Source: Candidatus Omnitrophota bacterium
GTDB taxonomy: Bacteria; Omnitrophota; Omnitrophia; Omnitrophales; Aquincolibacteriaceae
Direction: 5' to 3'
Assembly: GCA_022711115.1 (NCBI GenBank)
Contig: JAKLFP010000011.1
Span: forward strand, 1-63,763
Length of the DNA stretch: 63,763 nucleotides
The translations under genes and the position numbers were made by a program. The notes beneath the pieces were generated by a model. The model saw only the letters and a program-made list of their open reading frames with translations, was not told the origin of the DNA and did no database searches. Below are positions 18,181-26,488 of this stretch, in pieces; position 1 is the first letter of the stretch; the number at the start of each line of letters is the position of its first letter.

Positions 18181-18222
18181 AAAAGGCTAAAAAGCGATCC
18201 TGAGCTTTTTAGCCTTTTTTAT
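18181..18222 (+). terminator. Rho-independent terminator after rpmA
   Basis: A 15-base arm (18181-18195) pairs perfectly with 18204-18218 around an 8-nt loop and merges into a T-rich tract. The tract ends only a few bases before the obgE ribosome-binding site (AAAGGA at 18227-18232), so any obgE mRNA made from the rplU promoter must be read-through. Confidence 0.9.
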
Positions 18223-18236
18223 TTTTAAAGGATCTC

Positions 18237-19205
18237 ATGCTCGATAAAATTCATCTAATGGTTCAGGGCGGGCGTGGCGGTAAGGGTTGCGACAGTCTTT
18301 ATCGTCGTAAAGACCATAAAACCATTCCGAACGGTGCCGATGGCGGCGATGGAGGGAATGTGATCTTTCGGGCTTCGCATAACGCGCCGGGTTTGGATCG
18401 TCTCAAATTAAAGCAACATCTCATCGCGGAATCCGGAGAGCATGGCGGTAGTGAAAATAAACGCGGAAGAAAAGGTGAGGATTTGATCGTTCTCGTGCCT
18501 CTCGGAACTTCTCTGTATCGTCGTGAGAATCATATGGCGATTCGAGACCTTTGCCACGAAGGTGAAGAAGTGATCGTGGCGCGTGGCGGTCGTGGAGGGG
18601 TCGGGAATAGCGGTGATCGAGAAGCGACTCCGGGTGAGGAAGGCGAATTTTTTGAAATCGATGTCGAGTTTCGAATTATGGCGGATGTGTTTCTTGTCGG
18701 CCTTCCCGGTTCCGGAAAATCATCTCTTTTACATCATCTGACTCGTGCACATGTAGAAGGTAAGGATTATCCGTTTGCGACCCGAGCGCCAGTCATCGGT
18801 GTTTATGCTTATGATGATTATAAACAGATACTTTTTTGCGAATTACCGTCTCTTTATGAAGGTTCGACAGAGGGACGTGGGTTGGGTACGGATTTTCTCC
18901 GGCATCTGGCTCGAGCCAAGCTGGTCGTGTTCATGTTGGATGCCACGATGAAATTTTCAAAAACGGCTGTGGAAGGGCTTAACACGCTACAGAGGATCAT
19001 CTACGAGCATGATACTTCTTTCCGGCAGATTCCGAGTGTTGTGGTGCTGAATAAAATTGACCAAGGAGATGACCTTGGGAAGATGCAGGAAGCGTTGCAA
19101 GGCACGGGACAGTTTTATTTTTTAATTTCGGTGACAACGGGAGAGGGAGTAGAATCTCTTATGAATTTCATCAAAGAGCGCATCGAAGGGGAAAGCCATG
19201 CCTGA
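18237..19205 (+). CDS. obgE: Obg-family GTPase with degenerate G3 motif
   Basis: 322 residues, short for ObgE, with no C-terminal extension. The glycine-rich Obg domain (1-155) is typical: GGRGGKGCDSLYRRKD, GADGGDGGNV, ARGGRGGVGN. The GTPase domain has G1 GLPGSGKSS and G4 NKID, but the switch-II motif, normally DLPGLIEGA, reads ELPSLYEGS, so both the catalytic-site Asp and Gly are changed. ObgE assists 50S assembly and stringent signalling; this one may hydrolyse GTP poorly. It follows a terminator by a few bases and overlaps proB by 8 bp. Confidence 0.92.
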   Translation: MLDKIHLMVQGGRGGKGCDSLYRRKDHKTIPNGADGGDGGNVIFRASHNAPGLDRLKLKQHLIAESGEHGGSENKRGRKGEDLIVLVPLGTSLYRRENHMAIRDLCHEGEEVIVARGGRGGVGNSGDREATPGEEGEFFEIDVEFRIMADVFLVGLPGSGKSSLLHHLTRAHVEGKDYPFATRAPVIGVYAYDDYKQILFCELPSLYEGSTEGRGLGTDFLRHLARAKLVVFMLDATMKFSKTAVEGLNTLQRIIYEHDTSFRQIPSVVVLNKIDQGDDLGKMQEALQGTGQFYFLISVTTGEGVESLMNFIKERIEGESHA

Positions 19206-20313
19206 GCGTATCCGACATGCAAAAAAGATCGTTATCAAGATAGGCACGAGCATTTTAAAAAGCCAAAAAGAAAGTTTCTCTAGAAAAGAACATCACCGTG
19301 TTTGTCAGGAAATCTATGCGCTGATCAAAAAGGGCTACCAGCCGGTGTTGGTAAGTTCTGGCGCAATCGCACTAGGCATGAAAAGCTGCGGTTTCAAAAA
19401 GCGGCCCAAGTCAATGGCAGAACTCCAGGCATGCGCGGCCATTGGGCAGGGCAAGCTGATGCATGCTTATGAGAGTTTCTTTGCAAAGCGAAAAGTCCAC
19501 ACGGCCCAACTTCTGTTAACGCGTGATGGGTTGGAGGATAGGAAGCGGTTTCTTTGTGCCCGCAATACGCTTGTCTCTCTTTTAAAAATGAATGTTTTAC
19601 CGATCGTCAATGAGAACGACACCATCGCGGTCGAGGAAATTGCTTTCGGTGATAATGACATTTTGTCCGTTCATGTAGCCAATCTCATAGGCGCCGATCT
19701 TCTGATCAACCTTTCGGATGCGGAGGGATTTTTGCTTACGGATGGAACTCGTGTGCGGCAAGTAACCTCGGAAAGTGATATTGACAGCAAGCTTTTAATG
19801 CATCTTGTTGATAAAAGCAGTGAAGAAACTGTGGGCGGCATGCGGGCAAAACTCAAGGCGGCTCGTGTTGCCATGCGGCTTGGGATTCCGTTTATGATCG
19901 TCAATGGACATAGGCCGCATATCCTTAGCGATATTATGGGTGGGAAAGACGTCGGCACTTTATTCATCGCGACCAGTGGGCACAAGGATCTTCGAAAAAA
20001 ATGGATCGCATTTTCTGCGACGCGTCAAGGTGCCATTGTTGTGGATAATGGCGCCTACCGGGCCTTGCTCATTGGGAAAAAAAGTCTTTTGCCCGGAGGA
20101 ATTGTGAAAGTAAAAGGAAATTTCAAGGAGGGACAAGTAGTGGAATTGGAAACCGGCGAAGGGAAGATTTTTGGTCGGGGTGTCACTTCTTATCAAAGCG
20201 ATGATCTCATCCGGATTGCAGGAAAGAAAACAGGGCAGATACAAGAAATCCTCGGGAAAAAGTTTCACGATGAAGTCATCCATCGAAATAATCTTGTACT
20301 TTGGGGCGAATGA
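19198..20313 (+). CDS. proB: Glutamate 5-kinase
   Basis: 371 residues: an amino-acid kinase domain (about 1-255; VIKIGTSIL, SSGAIALGM, NENDTIAVEEIAFGDND, GGMRAKLKAA) and a C-terminal PUA domain (about 275-355). It phosphorylates glutamate, the first step of proline synthesis, and is the usual site of proline feedback. It overlaps obgE at its start and proA by 4 bp at its end, so the three are probably co-transcribed. Confidence 0.96.
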   Translation: MPERIRHAKKIVIKIGTSILKSQKESFSRKEHHRVCQEIYALIKKGYQPVLVSSGAIALGMKSCGFKKRPKSMAELQACAAIGQGKLMHAYESFFAKRKVHTAQLLLTRDGLEDRKRFLCARNTLVSLLKMNVLPIVNENDTIAVEEIAFGDNDILSVHVANLIGADLLINLSDAEGFLLTDGTRVRQVTSESDIDSKLLMHLVDKSSEETVGGMRAKLKAARVAMRLGIPFMIVNGHRPHILSDIMGGKDVGTLFIATSGHKDLRKKWIAFSATRQGAIVVDNGAYRALLIGKKSLLPGGIVKVKGNFKEGQVVELETGEGKIFGRGVTSYQSDDLIRIAGKKTGQIQEILGKKFHDEVIHRNNLVLWGE

Positions 20314-21587
20314 TGATCAAAAAAGCTAGTTTTTCTTGGAAGCCGCGTCTTACGAAAATGTTGCTGTGTGCTAATAAAGCAGCCAGCGAATCGAGCCAAG
20401 GGTCCGCTGCCTTTAAAAAGAAGCTTTTGCTTGAGGTGGCTTTGCTTATTGAAAAAAAAGCGGGATGGCTTATCGCGGCAAATAAAAAAGATGTTAAGAA
20501 GGCAGAAAGAAACGGACTATCATCTGCCATGATCGATCGCCTGGCCTTGGATAAAAAGCGGATCAAGGCGATGGCCGATGGTGTCCGTACGGTAGCGAAT
20601 TTAGCCGATCCAATCGGGAAAGTGCAGGCAAAATGGTCTAGGCCGAATGGGTTAAGGCTGCAGAAAGTTACGGTGCCGCTTGGTGTGATTTTAATGATCT
20701 ATGAATCCCGCCCTAATGTCACCGTAGAGTGTGCCTCACTTTGTTTGAAAAGCTCTAATGTGGCTATTTTGCGTGGTGGCCGTGAAGCGATGGCATCCAA
20801 TCGTGCTTTTGTGGCTATTTTCAAGGAAGTGCTTAGAAAGCATGCACTTTCCCCTTTTTGTGTGAATCTTGTGACCATCACAGACTATGAGGTTTTGGAC
20901 TTTTTGTTGCAGCAGGAAGGCAAGATCCATCTTGTGATTCCACGGGGAGGAGAAAAACTCATACGTCGCGTTGTTGAAAAATCCAGTATTCCAGTGGTGA
21001 AACACTATCAAGGCATCTGTCATGTTTATGTGGACAAAAAAGCGGATCTTGGGAAAGCCCTATCGATCACACTGAATGCAAAATTGCAGCGGCCCGGAGT
21101 TTGCAACGCCATGGAAACACTTCTTGTGCACAGATCGATCGCCGGGAAATTCTTGCCGCAAGTTGGAAAAGCGCTTAAGCAAGCTGATTGTGAGATCAGG
21201 GGAGACATCTATACTTGTGACTATATCCCCTGGGCTAAGCGTGCCAAAGCGGGGGATTACGGATATGAATTTTTGGAAAAGATCTTAGCTGTTCGAGTGG
21301 TCAAAGACTTAGAAGAAGCGATCCGGCATATTGAAACCTTCGGGTCTCATCATACGGATGCGATTGTGACAGAAGACAAGAAAGCGGCAGAGATCTTTAA
21401 GACCAAAGTGGACTCTTCCTCCGTGATGGTCAATGCCTCGACGCGCTTTTCCGATGGATTTGAATATGGTTTTGGTGCGGAAATCGGTATTTCGACGGAC
21501 AAAATACATGCTCGCGGGCCGATGGGGCTTGAGGGGCTGACATCTTATAAATATATTGTTGAGGGCAATGGGCATATTCGAATTTGA
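20310..21587 (+). CDS. proA: Gamma-glutamyl phosphate reductase
   Basis: 425 residues from the ATG at 20310, overlapping the proB stop (ATGA); a further ATG follows immediately. Aldehyde-dehydrogenase fold with the catalytic Cys in RPGVCNAMETLLVH, the NADP-binding IYESRPNVTVE, and the C-terminal FGAEIGISTDKIHARGPMGL. It reduces glutamyl phosphate to the semialdehyde that cyclises on the way to proline. No proC is in this window. Confidence 0.96.
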   Translation: MMIKKASFSWKPRLTKMLLCANKAASESSQGSAAFKKKLLLEVALLIEKKAGWLIAANKKDVKKAERNGLSSAMIDRLALDKKRIKAMADGVRTVANLADPIGKVQAKWSRPNGLRLQKVTVPLGVILMIYESRPNVTVECASLCLKSSNVAILRGGREAMASNRAFVAIFKEVLRKHALSPFCVNLVTITDYEVLDFLLQQEGKIHLVIPRGGEKLIRRVVEKSSIPVVKHYQGICHVYVDKKADLGKALSITLNAKLQRPGVCNAMETLLVHRSIAGKFLPQVGKALKQADCEIRGDIYTCDYIPWAKRAKAGDYGYEFLEKILAVRVVKDLEEAIRHIETFGSHHTDAIVTEDKKAAEIFKTKVDSSSVMVNASTRFSDGFEYGFGAEIGISTDKIHARGPMGLEGLTSYKYIVEGNGHIRI

Positions 21588-21602
21588 AGCTAGTTATCCC
21601 GT

Positions 21603-22193
21603 ATGAAAATAGGCATTTTTGGGGGGACATTCGATCCAATCCATGTGGGGCATTTGGCACTTGCTAAAAATGCTCGGTCTCAGTTTTTGCTTGATAAGGT
21701 TATTTTGATACCCGCTTATAATCCTCCTCATAAGAAAAGCATCCCATTTTTGACCTCAGCTCAAGACCGTTATGAAATGGTGAAAGTAGCTGTCGGGCAG
21801 GAACCTTTTCTTGAGGTTTCCGATTGTGAAATACAAAGAAAAGGGATCTCTTACACGTTTGATACGATTGAAGGGCTGGAAAAAAAGTATCCAGGATCCG
21901 AATTTTATTTAATTCTCGGGAAAGATGCTTTCGAAGATGTAGACACGTGGCATAAAGCTTCGTTGATCAAGAAAAAAGTTAAATTTTTGGTTGCAAACCG
22001 AACGGACCATGATAGCCATATCCCGGAAGATGTGATTTTTGATTGGGTGCAAATGCCTTTATGCCCAATCGCTGCTTCAAGCATCCGAGATGCCATCCAG
22101 CATGGGAAACCGGTAGATGCATTTCTTTTACCCGAAGTTTTGCGCTATATCCGGTCACGAAATCTCTACCAAGACCAGAAGTCCCGCTCATGA
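21603..22193 (+). CDS. nadD: Nicotinate-nucleotide adenylyltransferase
   Basis: 196 residues. GGTFDPIHVGHLALA contains the HxGH nucleotidyltransferase signature; PPHKKSIPFLTSAQDRYEMV, ISYTFDTIEGL and ASSIRDAIQ complete the family pattern. It adenylates nicotinate mononucleotide in NAD synthesis. It lies 15 bp after proA, following the widespread obg-proBA-nadD order, and overlaps the next gene by 4 bp. Confidence 0.95.
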   Translation: MKIGIFGGTFDPIHVGHLALAKNARSQFLLDKVILIPAYNPPHKKSIPFLTSAQDRYEMVKVAVGQEPFLEVSDCEIQRKGISYTFDTIEGLEKKYPGSEFYLILGKDAFEDVDTWHKASLIKKKVKFLVANRTDHDSHIPEDVIFDWVQMPLCPIAASSIRDAIQHGKPVDAFLLPEVLRYIRSRNLYQDQKSRS

Positions 22194-23425
22194 ACGTTAC
22201 GCTGCACGGCATCATTCTTATTGTGCTCTTTTTTATTTCCTCTTTTTTGTCGGCGGCTGAAACATCGATTTTTTCATTGTCCAAAATTGATAAACGGAAA
22301 TTAAAAGACCGATATCCGATTTTCTCAAGATGGATTTTCTGGCATTTAGAAAAACCCCGAAAAACTCTCGGAACAATCCTCATCGGGAATCTTTTTGTCA
22401 ATACGTGGGCGACGGCGATTGTGACATTGCTGGTGCTGGAGATTTTGGGAGAGCAGTATCTCGGCGTCTCCATGGTGACGTTTGGTGTGGGCTTGATCAT
22501 TTTTTGCGAAATGATTCCTAAAGTGCTGGCCGTACACAGTAAGATCCCGATGGCTTTATGGGTCGCATTCCCGCTCGAGATCTTTGCGATCCTGCTCGCT
22601 CCTTTTCGTCTTTTCATGCGGGCGATCAGCGACAGGATTTTATCGATCCTTATTCATGAAAAGATCGACCATTCGGATATGATTTCGGAAAAAGAATTAA
22701 AAGTGCTTGTCAAGATCGGCGAAGAGGAAGGCGTCTTGGGCGGGCAGGAGCGCTATATGATCCAGAAATTATTGGATCTGGGTGAGCGTCCTGTCAAGGA
22801 TATCATGACACCTCGCACGGATCTGATCGGTTTGGATGTTGTCGAAACATCTGAACAGCATGAGGCGCTGATTAAAATGCACCAATTCAATCAATTGCCT
22901 GTGTGCCAAGGATCTTTGGATCATATAATCGGGGTTGTGGAGTCCCAACGTTATTTGCTTCAGGAACCCAGGCTCGACATAAAGAAAATTATGCGTGAAC
23001 CTCTTTTTGTCCCAGAGAGTAAAAGGATCGACGATTTATTGGAGACCTTCAGGAGGAAAAACGAAAATTTTTCTGTTTGTATTGATGAGTATGGCGGAAC
23101 GGCTGGTGTGGTGACTCAGGAAGATATTTTGGAAGAGATTTTCGGGGAATTCTATGATGAATATGCCAAGGTCGAACATCCGATTCGCCAAATCGCGGGG
23201 GATGCTTATATGGTGGAAGGAAAGCTAACGCTTCCGGAATTCAATGAATATTTTGGAGCGCATTTGGCCGCTGAAGATGCGAACACAATCGGCGGTTATC
23301 TCTTGGAAAAGATGGGGATAGTGCCTGTCAAAGGTTCCCGGTTTGAAACAGAGGCATTTGAGTTCGTCATTCATGCTATGATTCGTCAGCGCATACATCA
23401 AGTGACCGTGAGGAGGAAGAGATGA
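22190..23425 (+). CDS. CNNM/CBS/CorC-HlyC membrane protein (magnesium/cobalt exporter type)
   Basis: 411 residues from ATG 22190 (ATGA with nadD). Three or four membrane helices form a DUF21/CNNM domain (1-180; SSFLSAAETSIFSLS), followed by a CBS pair (about 200-325; VKDIMTPRTDLIGL, FSVCIDEYGGTAGVVTQEDILEEIFGE) and a C-terminal CorC_HlyC domain (to 411). Relatives bind Mg-ATP at the CBS pair and export Mg2+ or Co2+. The next gene is a shorter paralogue; the two may form a heteromer. Confidence 0.93.
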   Translation: MNVTLHGIILIVLFFISSFLSAAETSIFSLSKIDKRKLKDRYPIFSRWIFWHLEKPRKTLGTILIGNLFVNTWATAIVTLLVLEILGEQYLGVSMVTFGVGLIIFCEMIPKVLAVHSKIPMALWVAFPLEIFAILLAPFRLFMRAISDRILSILIHEKIDHSDMISEKELKVLVKIGEEEGVLGGQERYMIQKLLDLGERPVKDIMTPRTDLIGLDVVETSEQHEALIKMHQFNQLPVCQGSLDHIIGVVESQRYLLQEPRLDIKKIMREPLFVPESKRIDDLLETFRRKNENFSVCIDEYGGTAGVVTQEDILEEIFGEFYDEYAKVEHPIRQIAGDAYMVEGKLTLPEFNEYFGAHLAAEDANTIGGYLLEKMGIVPVKGSRFETEAFEFVIHAMIRQRIHQVTVRRKR

Positions 23426-24375
23426 TGACCCTCGTCGCTGTTTTTCTTGTGACCATTACAATCTCGATATTCTTTTCCGGCTGTGAAATGGCCTTTGTGT
23501 CCGCTAATAAACTAAAACTTAGAGAAATGGCCGATACGGGGAATCGAAACGCCCGTTTTATTATGAAGCTTTACCGGAATCCCCAGTATTTTCTTACGGC
23601 TCTTTTGATCGGTAATAATCTTACCTATGTGGCTTCCACATCCATTTTGACCTACCTTTTTCGGGAATATCTTGGGATTCAAAGCGAATGGGCGATCATG
23701 CTTATTATGGCACCGCTTCTGATCATTTTTACAGAGATGGTTCCCAAGGATTATTGTCGCCTGCGTGCCATTCCGTTTCTGATCGAACAGACCTTCTGGC
23801 TTAAAGGGATTCAACAGATATTTTACCTTCCGAGCCTTGTTTTTTTTAAGGCAGTTGACATCTTTTGGCCGGCTCTGACCAAACGTTCGGAGAGGGAAAT
23901 TTTTGTTAATGAGGAAGAGTTTCGTTCTCTTATTGAGGAAAGTTCCCGGCGGGGTATTGTGGGCCCCCAAGAGGAGAAGTTGATCCAAACGATTCTAGAT
24001 TTCGAGCGCCTTCAGGTTCATTCGGTGATGATCCCTCTTAGTAAGGCGCCGAAGATTGATATTCATGGGAAGGTTGAAGATTTGAAGCGCATTGCGCGGG
24101 AAACGCATGCTAAGATGGTTCTTGTCTATGAGGAGATTTCCTCCATCGTTGTGGGAATGGTTTATATTTTTGATATTCTGTGGGAAGAAGAGAATACAAA
24201 GGGGTTGCATGATTTTCTGAGAGCGCCGATTTTTATTTCCGAATCCACTTCTATTGAGAAGGCTTTTTTAACCTTACAGGAAAAACGGCAATCCTTTGCC
24301 GTGGTCACGGATCAGTCGGGGAATGTCAAAGGTTTTGTGCCTATTGAGCGTCTTCTTATGTTCGATAAGCGATAA
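23422..24375 (+). CDS. Short CNNM/CBS membrane protein, paralogue of the preceding gene
   Basis: 317 residues. DUF21/CNNM domain (FFSGCEMAFVSANKLKLREM) with membrane helices to about 150, a helical EEFRSLIEESSRRGIVGPQEEKLIQ link and a CBS pair (HSVMIPLSKAPKI; FAVVTDQSGNVKGFVPIERLL). It ends right after the CBS pair, without the CorC_HlyC domain of its neighbour, and the CBS sequences are less canonical. AGGAGG lies at the end of the previous gene and the two overlap by 4 bp. Confidence 0.9.
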   Translation: MMTLVAVFLVTITISIFFSGCEMAFVSANKLKLREMADTGNRNARFIMKLYRNPQYFLTALLIGNNLTYVASTSILTYLFREYLGIQSEWAIMLIMAPLLIIFTEMVPKDYCRLRAIPFLIEQTFWLKGIQQIFYLPSLVFFKAVDIFWPALTKRSEREIFVNEEEFRSLIEESSRRGIVGPQEEKLIQTILDFERLQVHSVMIPLSKAPKIDIHGKVEDLKRIARETHAKMVLVYEEISSIVVGMVYIFDILWEEENTKGLHDFLRAPIFISESTSIEKAFLTLQEKRQSFAVVTDQSGNVKGFVPIERLLMFDKR

Positions 24376-24552
24376 CTCTCGCATTTCAAACGTCCGATAA
24401 AATCTGCATACTGAAAAAACTTATTAAACCGCATCTCTGCTTTGTCGCTTCTTGTCGTTTTTCCTAAAATTTAACGCTCACCTTCCTAGCGGGCACTCAT
24501 TACTATAAAGCTTTAGTAAGTCGAGCCGTTAAATAAATGTAGATTCATTTAA

Positions 24553-24558
24553 TATAAT
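24553..24558 (+). promoter_or_regulatory. Possible -10 element of the ParA operon
   Basis: A consensus TATAAT 18 bp upstream of the TTG start, without a good -35 (TAAATA at 24530-24535). The spacer 24376-24575 also holds a palindrome TAAAGCTTTA (24505-24514) flanked by TTAC and GTAA, a possible operator. Confidence 0.4.
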
Positions 24559-24575
24559 GTCAGGAGCGTATTCTT

Positions 24576-25676
24576 TTGAGAATTATCGCTATTGCGAACC
24601 AAAAAGGCGGATGCGGGAAGACCACGACGAGCATTAACTTTTCTGCCTGCCTAAATTTTTTGCAGAAACATGTTCTCGTGATTGATTTAGACCCGCAAGG
24701 TCATACGACGTGTGGGCTAGGTGTGAAAACCCAAAAGGGGATGTACACGCTCTATGACCTCTTGAGCCCTCTTCAACAAGCGACACCCTTATTCTCTCAG
24801 GTGATCTGTGCACTGCAGCCGGGCTTTGATCTTATGCCAAGTAATTCCAGCCTTAATGCGCTTGAGGAAGAATTCGGCTTTATGCCGAACTATCACTTAA
24901 AACTGCGGGAACTTCTTTCCCGCATGGCAGAGCAGCATGGAAAGTATGACTTTGTGGTCTTGGATTGTCCTCCCAATCTTGGAATTTTAACCTGGAATGC
25001 TTTAAACGCGGCCGATGAGGTGATGATCCCTGTCGAGCCATCCTTTTTTTCCTTGCATGGTCTTGCGAAGATCTCAGAAACCATTCAAATTGTGAACCGC
25101 AGCCGTGAGACCCCCTTAATGGTGCACGCGCTCCTGACGCTTTTTAATTCGGAAACGAACTTTGCACAGGAGGTATACGAAGAAGTGAGAGTTCATTTTC
25201 AAAGCAAACTTTTTCGCACCATCATCCATGAGCATGTGCTTCTTAGAGAAGCGGCGGCGGCTGGACGAAGCATTGCTCAACATGCACCGCAATCGCAGGC
25301 CTTTCAGGATTATTTGAATCTTGCCGTGGAATATTTGGAAAGGGAGTGGAACCGAAAGTTGCCAGAGAGGGAATTGGGATGGGAAAAAGTCGTTAAAAAC
25401 CATTTCGGGCCGCGCCCTGTATCAGATGGGATTCTTTTCCAGTTTTTGAGCAAAACAGCGTCATCTGTGGAGATTGCCGGAGATTTTAACCACTGGGTGC
25501 CGGAGATGCTGGTTCAAAGGGGACAGGATGGACTGTGGCAGAAGGTGGTTACGGTCTCGTCGAAAACATTCCGTTACAAATTTATCGTGGACGGAGAGTG
25601 GCAAGTAGATCCGAATCAGCCCCTGCAAAAGGAAAATGCATATGGCGGGGTTGATTCCTATGTGGAGCTTGTTTAG
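24576..25676 (+). CDS. ParA-family ATPase fused to a C-terminal glycogen-binding (CBM48/AMPK1) domain
   Basis: 366 residues, TTG start behind AGGAG (24562-24566). Residues 1-265 are a complete ParA: deviant Walker A QKGGCGKTTTS, Walker A' VIDLDPQGHTT, Walker B FVVLDCPPNLG, and the EPSFFSLHGLAKI segment. Residues about 285-366 are an E-set domain of the AMPK-beta/CBM48 type: ASSVEIAGDFNHWVPEM, GLWQKVVTV, FRYKFIVDGEWQVDPNQP. ParA ATPases place cargo (plasmids, carboxysomes, chemoreceptor arrays) using nucleoid gradients; CBM48 domains bind alpha-glucans. The fusion suggests the cargo may be glycogen or another glucan body. It heads a three-gene operon and no ParB is present. Confidence 0.9.
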   Translation: MRIIAIANQKGGCGKTTTSINFSACLNFLQKHVLVIDLDPQGHTTCGLGVKTQKGMYTLYDLLSPLQQATPLFSQVICALQPGFDLMPSNSSLNALEEEFGFMPNYHLKLRELLSRMAEQHGKYDFVVLDCPPNLGILTWNALNAADEVMIPVEPSFFSLHGLAKISETIQIVNRSRETPLMVHALLTLFNSETNFAQEVYEEVRVHFQSKLFRTIIHEHVLLREAAAAGRSIAQHAPQSQAFQDYLNLAVEYLEREWNRKLPERELGWEKVVKNHFGPRPVSDGILFQFLSKTASSVEIAGDFNHWVPEMLVQRGQDGLWQKVVTVSSKTFRYKFIVDGEWQVDPNQPLQKENAYGGVDSYVELV

Positions 25677-25678
25677 CG

Positions 25679-26488
25679 ATGGATGCAACTAAAAAATTGA
25701 TACGCGGGTTAAAAGATGTCTCCTCGATTTTTCAGGAAGAGCTCCCGGAAACGTCTTTCGTGAGGCAGACGCCAGAACTTCAGGTTCTGGGGGTCTCGAG
25801 TCCGCAGTGTGATAACGATGCCCTTTTTCTTAACACCTATTTTGCGTCTAAGATTGCGAGTCCCAATAAGCCATGTTCCCTGATAAGTCTGCTTTCTCGT
25901 TCATCTAGGGCGGATGGTCTGGATAAAAAAGGTTTCGAACCTCTTGGAGATTATTTGAAGCGACATTGTATCTATTGGGATGAACTTCAGAGTAATCTTG
26001 ACACTTTCCAGAATTCTGGAATAAATAAGCCTGTCAAAAGCCGAGATATTTTTTTGGATTTTGAATACCAACAGCTGCTTTATTCAGAGCAGATTGTACG
26101 GCTGCTCGATAAATGGATTATTTTATTACGGCCGACCGGCGAATCTTTGGCCGAAGGTTATAAGCTCATGAAGGCGGGAGTTGCGATCAACCCTCAGGTT
26201 GAATTTTTTGTGGCGCTTGAAGGAGATGCGGAAAACCTCCACGGGAGTGTTGTTTATGAGTATTTTTCAGATTTTGTTTTTCAACACCTCAATTTTAATT
26301 TGACTTGGCTAGGATGGTTGGACCTATCTTGTACTGATCGGAATATTTCATCTACGCTGCATACAGATTTGTTGCTCTATCAGGCTTGGAATGCGAGGCC
26401 TTGCTTGGAAAAATTTGCTTTGGCGGAGTGGATTGAATCGGTTGAAAACGAAAGTCAAAAAAAATCGCTTGAAGGGGTGTCGTCATGA
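25679..26488 (+). CDS. ParA/MinD-like protein lacking the P-loop
   Basis: 269 residues, 2 bp after the ParA gene. Not recognisable by a single motif, but the order of strands follows a MinD/FlhG-type ATPase: VLGVSSPQCDNDALFLNTYFASKIA sits where Walker A and helix 1 should be, then RDIFLDF at Walker B, DKWIILLRPTGESLAEGYKLMKAG at the usual post-Walker-B helix, and VEFFVALEGD followed by LTWLGWLDL. The GKT of the P-loop is replaced (QCDND), so it should not bind ATP in the normal way. I infer a pseudo-ATPase partner of the neighbouring ParA. It overlaps the third gene by 4 bp. Confidence 0.75.
   Translation: MDATKKLIRGLKDVSSIFQEELPETSFVRQTPELQVLGVSSPQCDNDALFLNTYFASKIASPNKPCSLISLLSRSSRADGLDKKGFEPLGDYLKRHCIYWDELQSNLDTFQNSGINKPVKSRDIFLDFEYQQLLYSEQIVRLLDKWIILLRPTGESLAEGYKLMKAGVAINPQVEFFVALEGDAENLHGSVVYEYFSDFVFQHLNFNLTWLGWLDLSCTDRNISSTLHTDLLLYQAWNARPCLEKFALAEWIESVENESQKKSLEGVSS

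Noticed and set aside
24376-24575. parS-like centromere for the ParA operon
   Set aside because: No TGTTTCACGTGAAACA-like site or iteron set; only one short palindrome.
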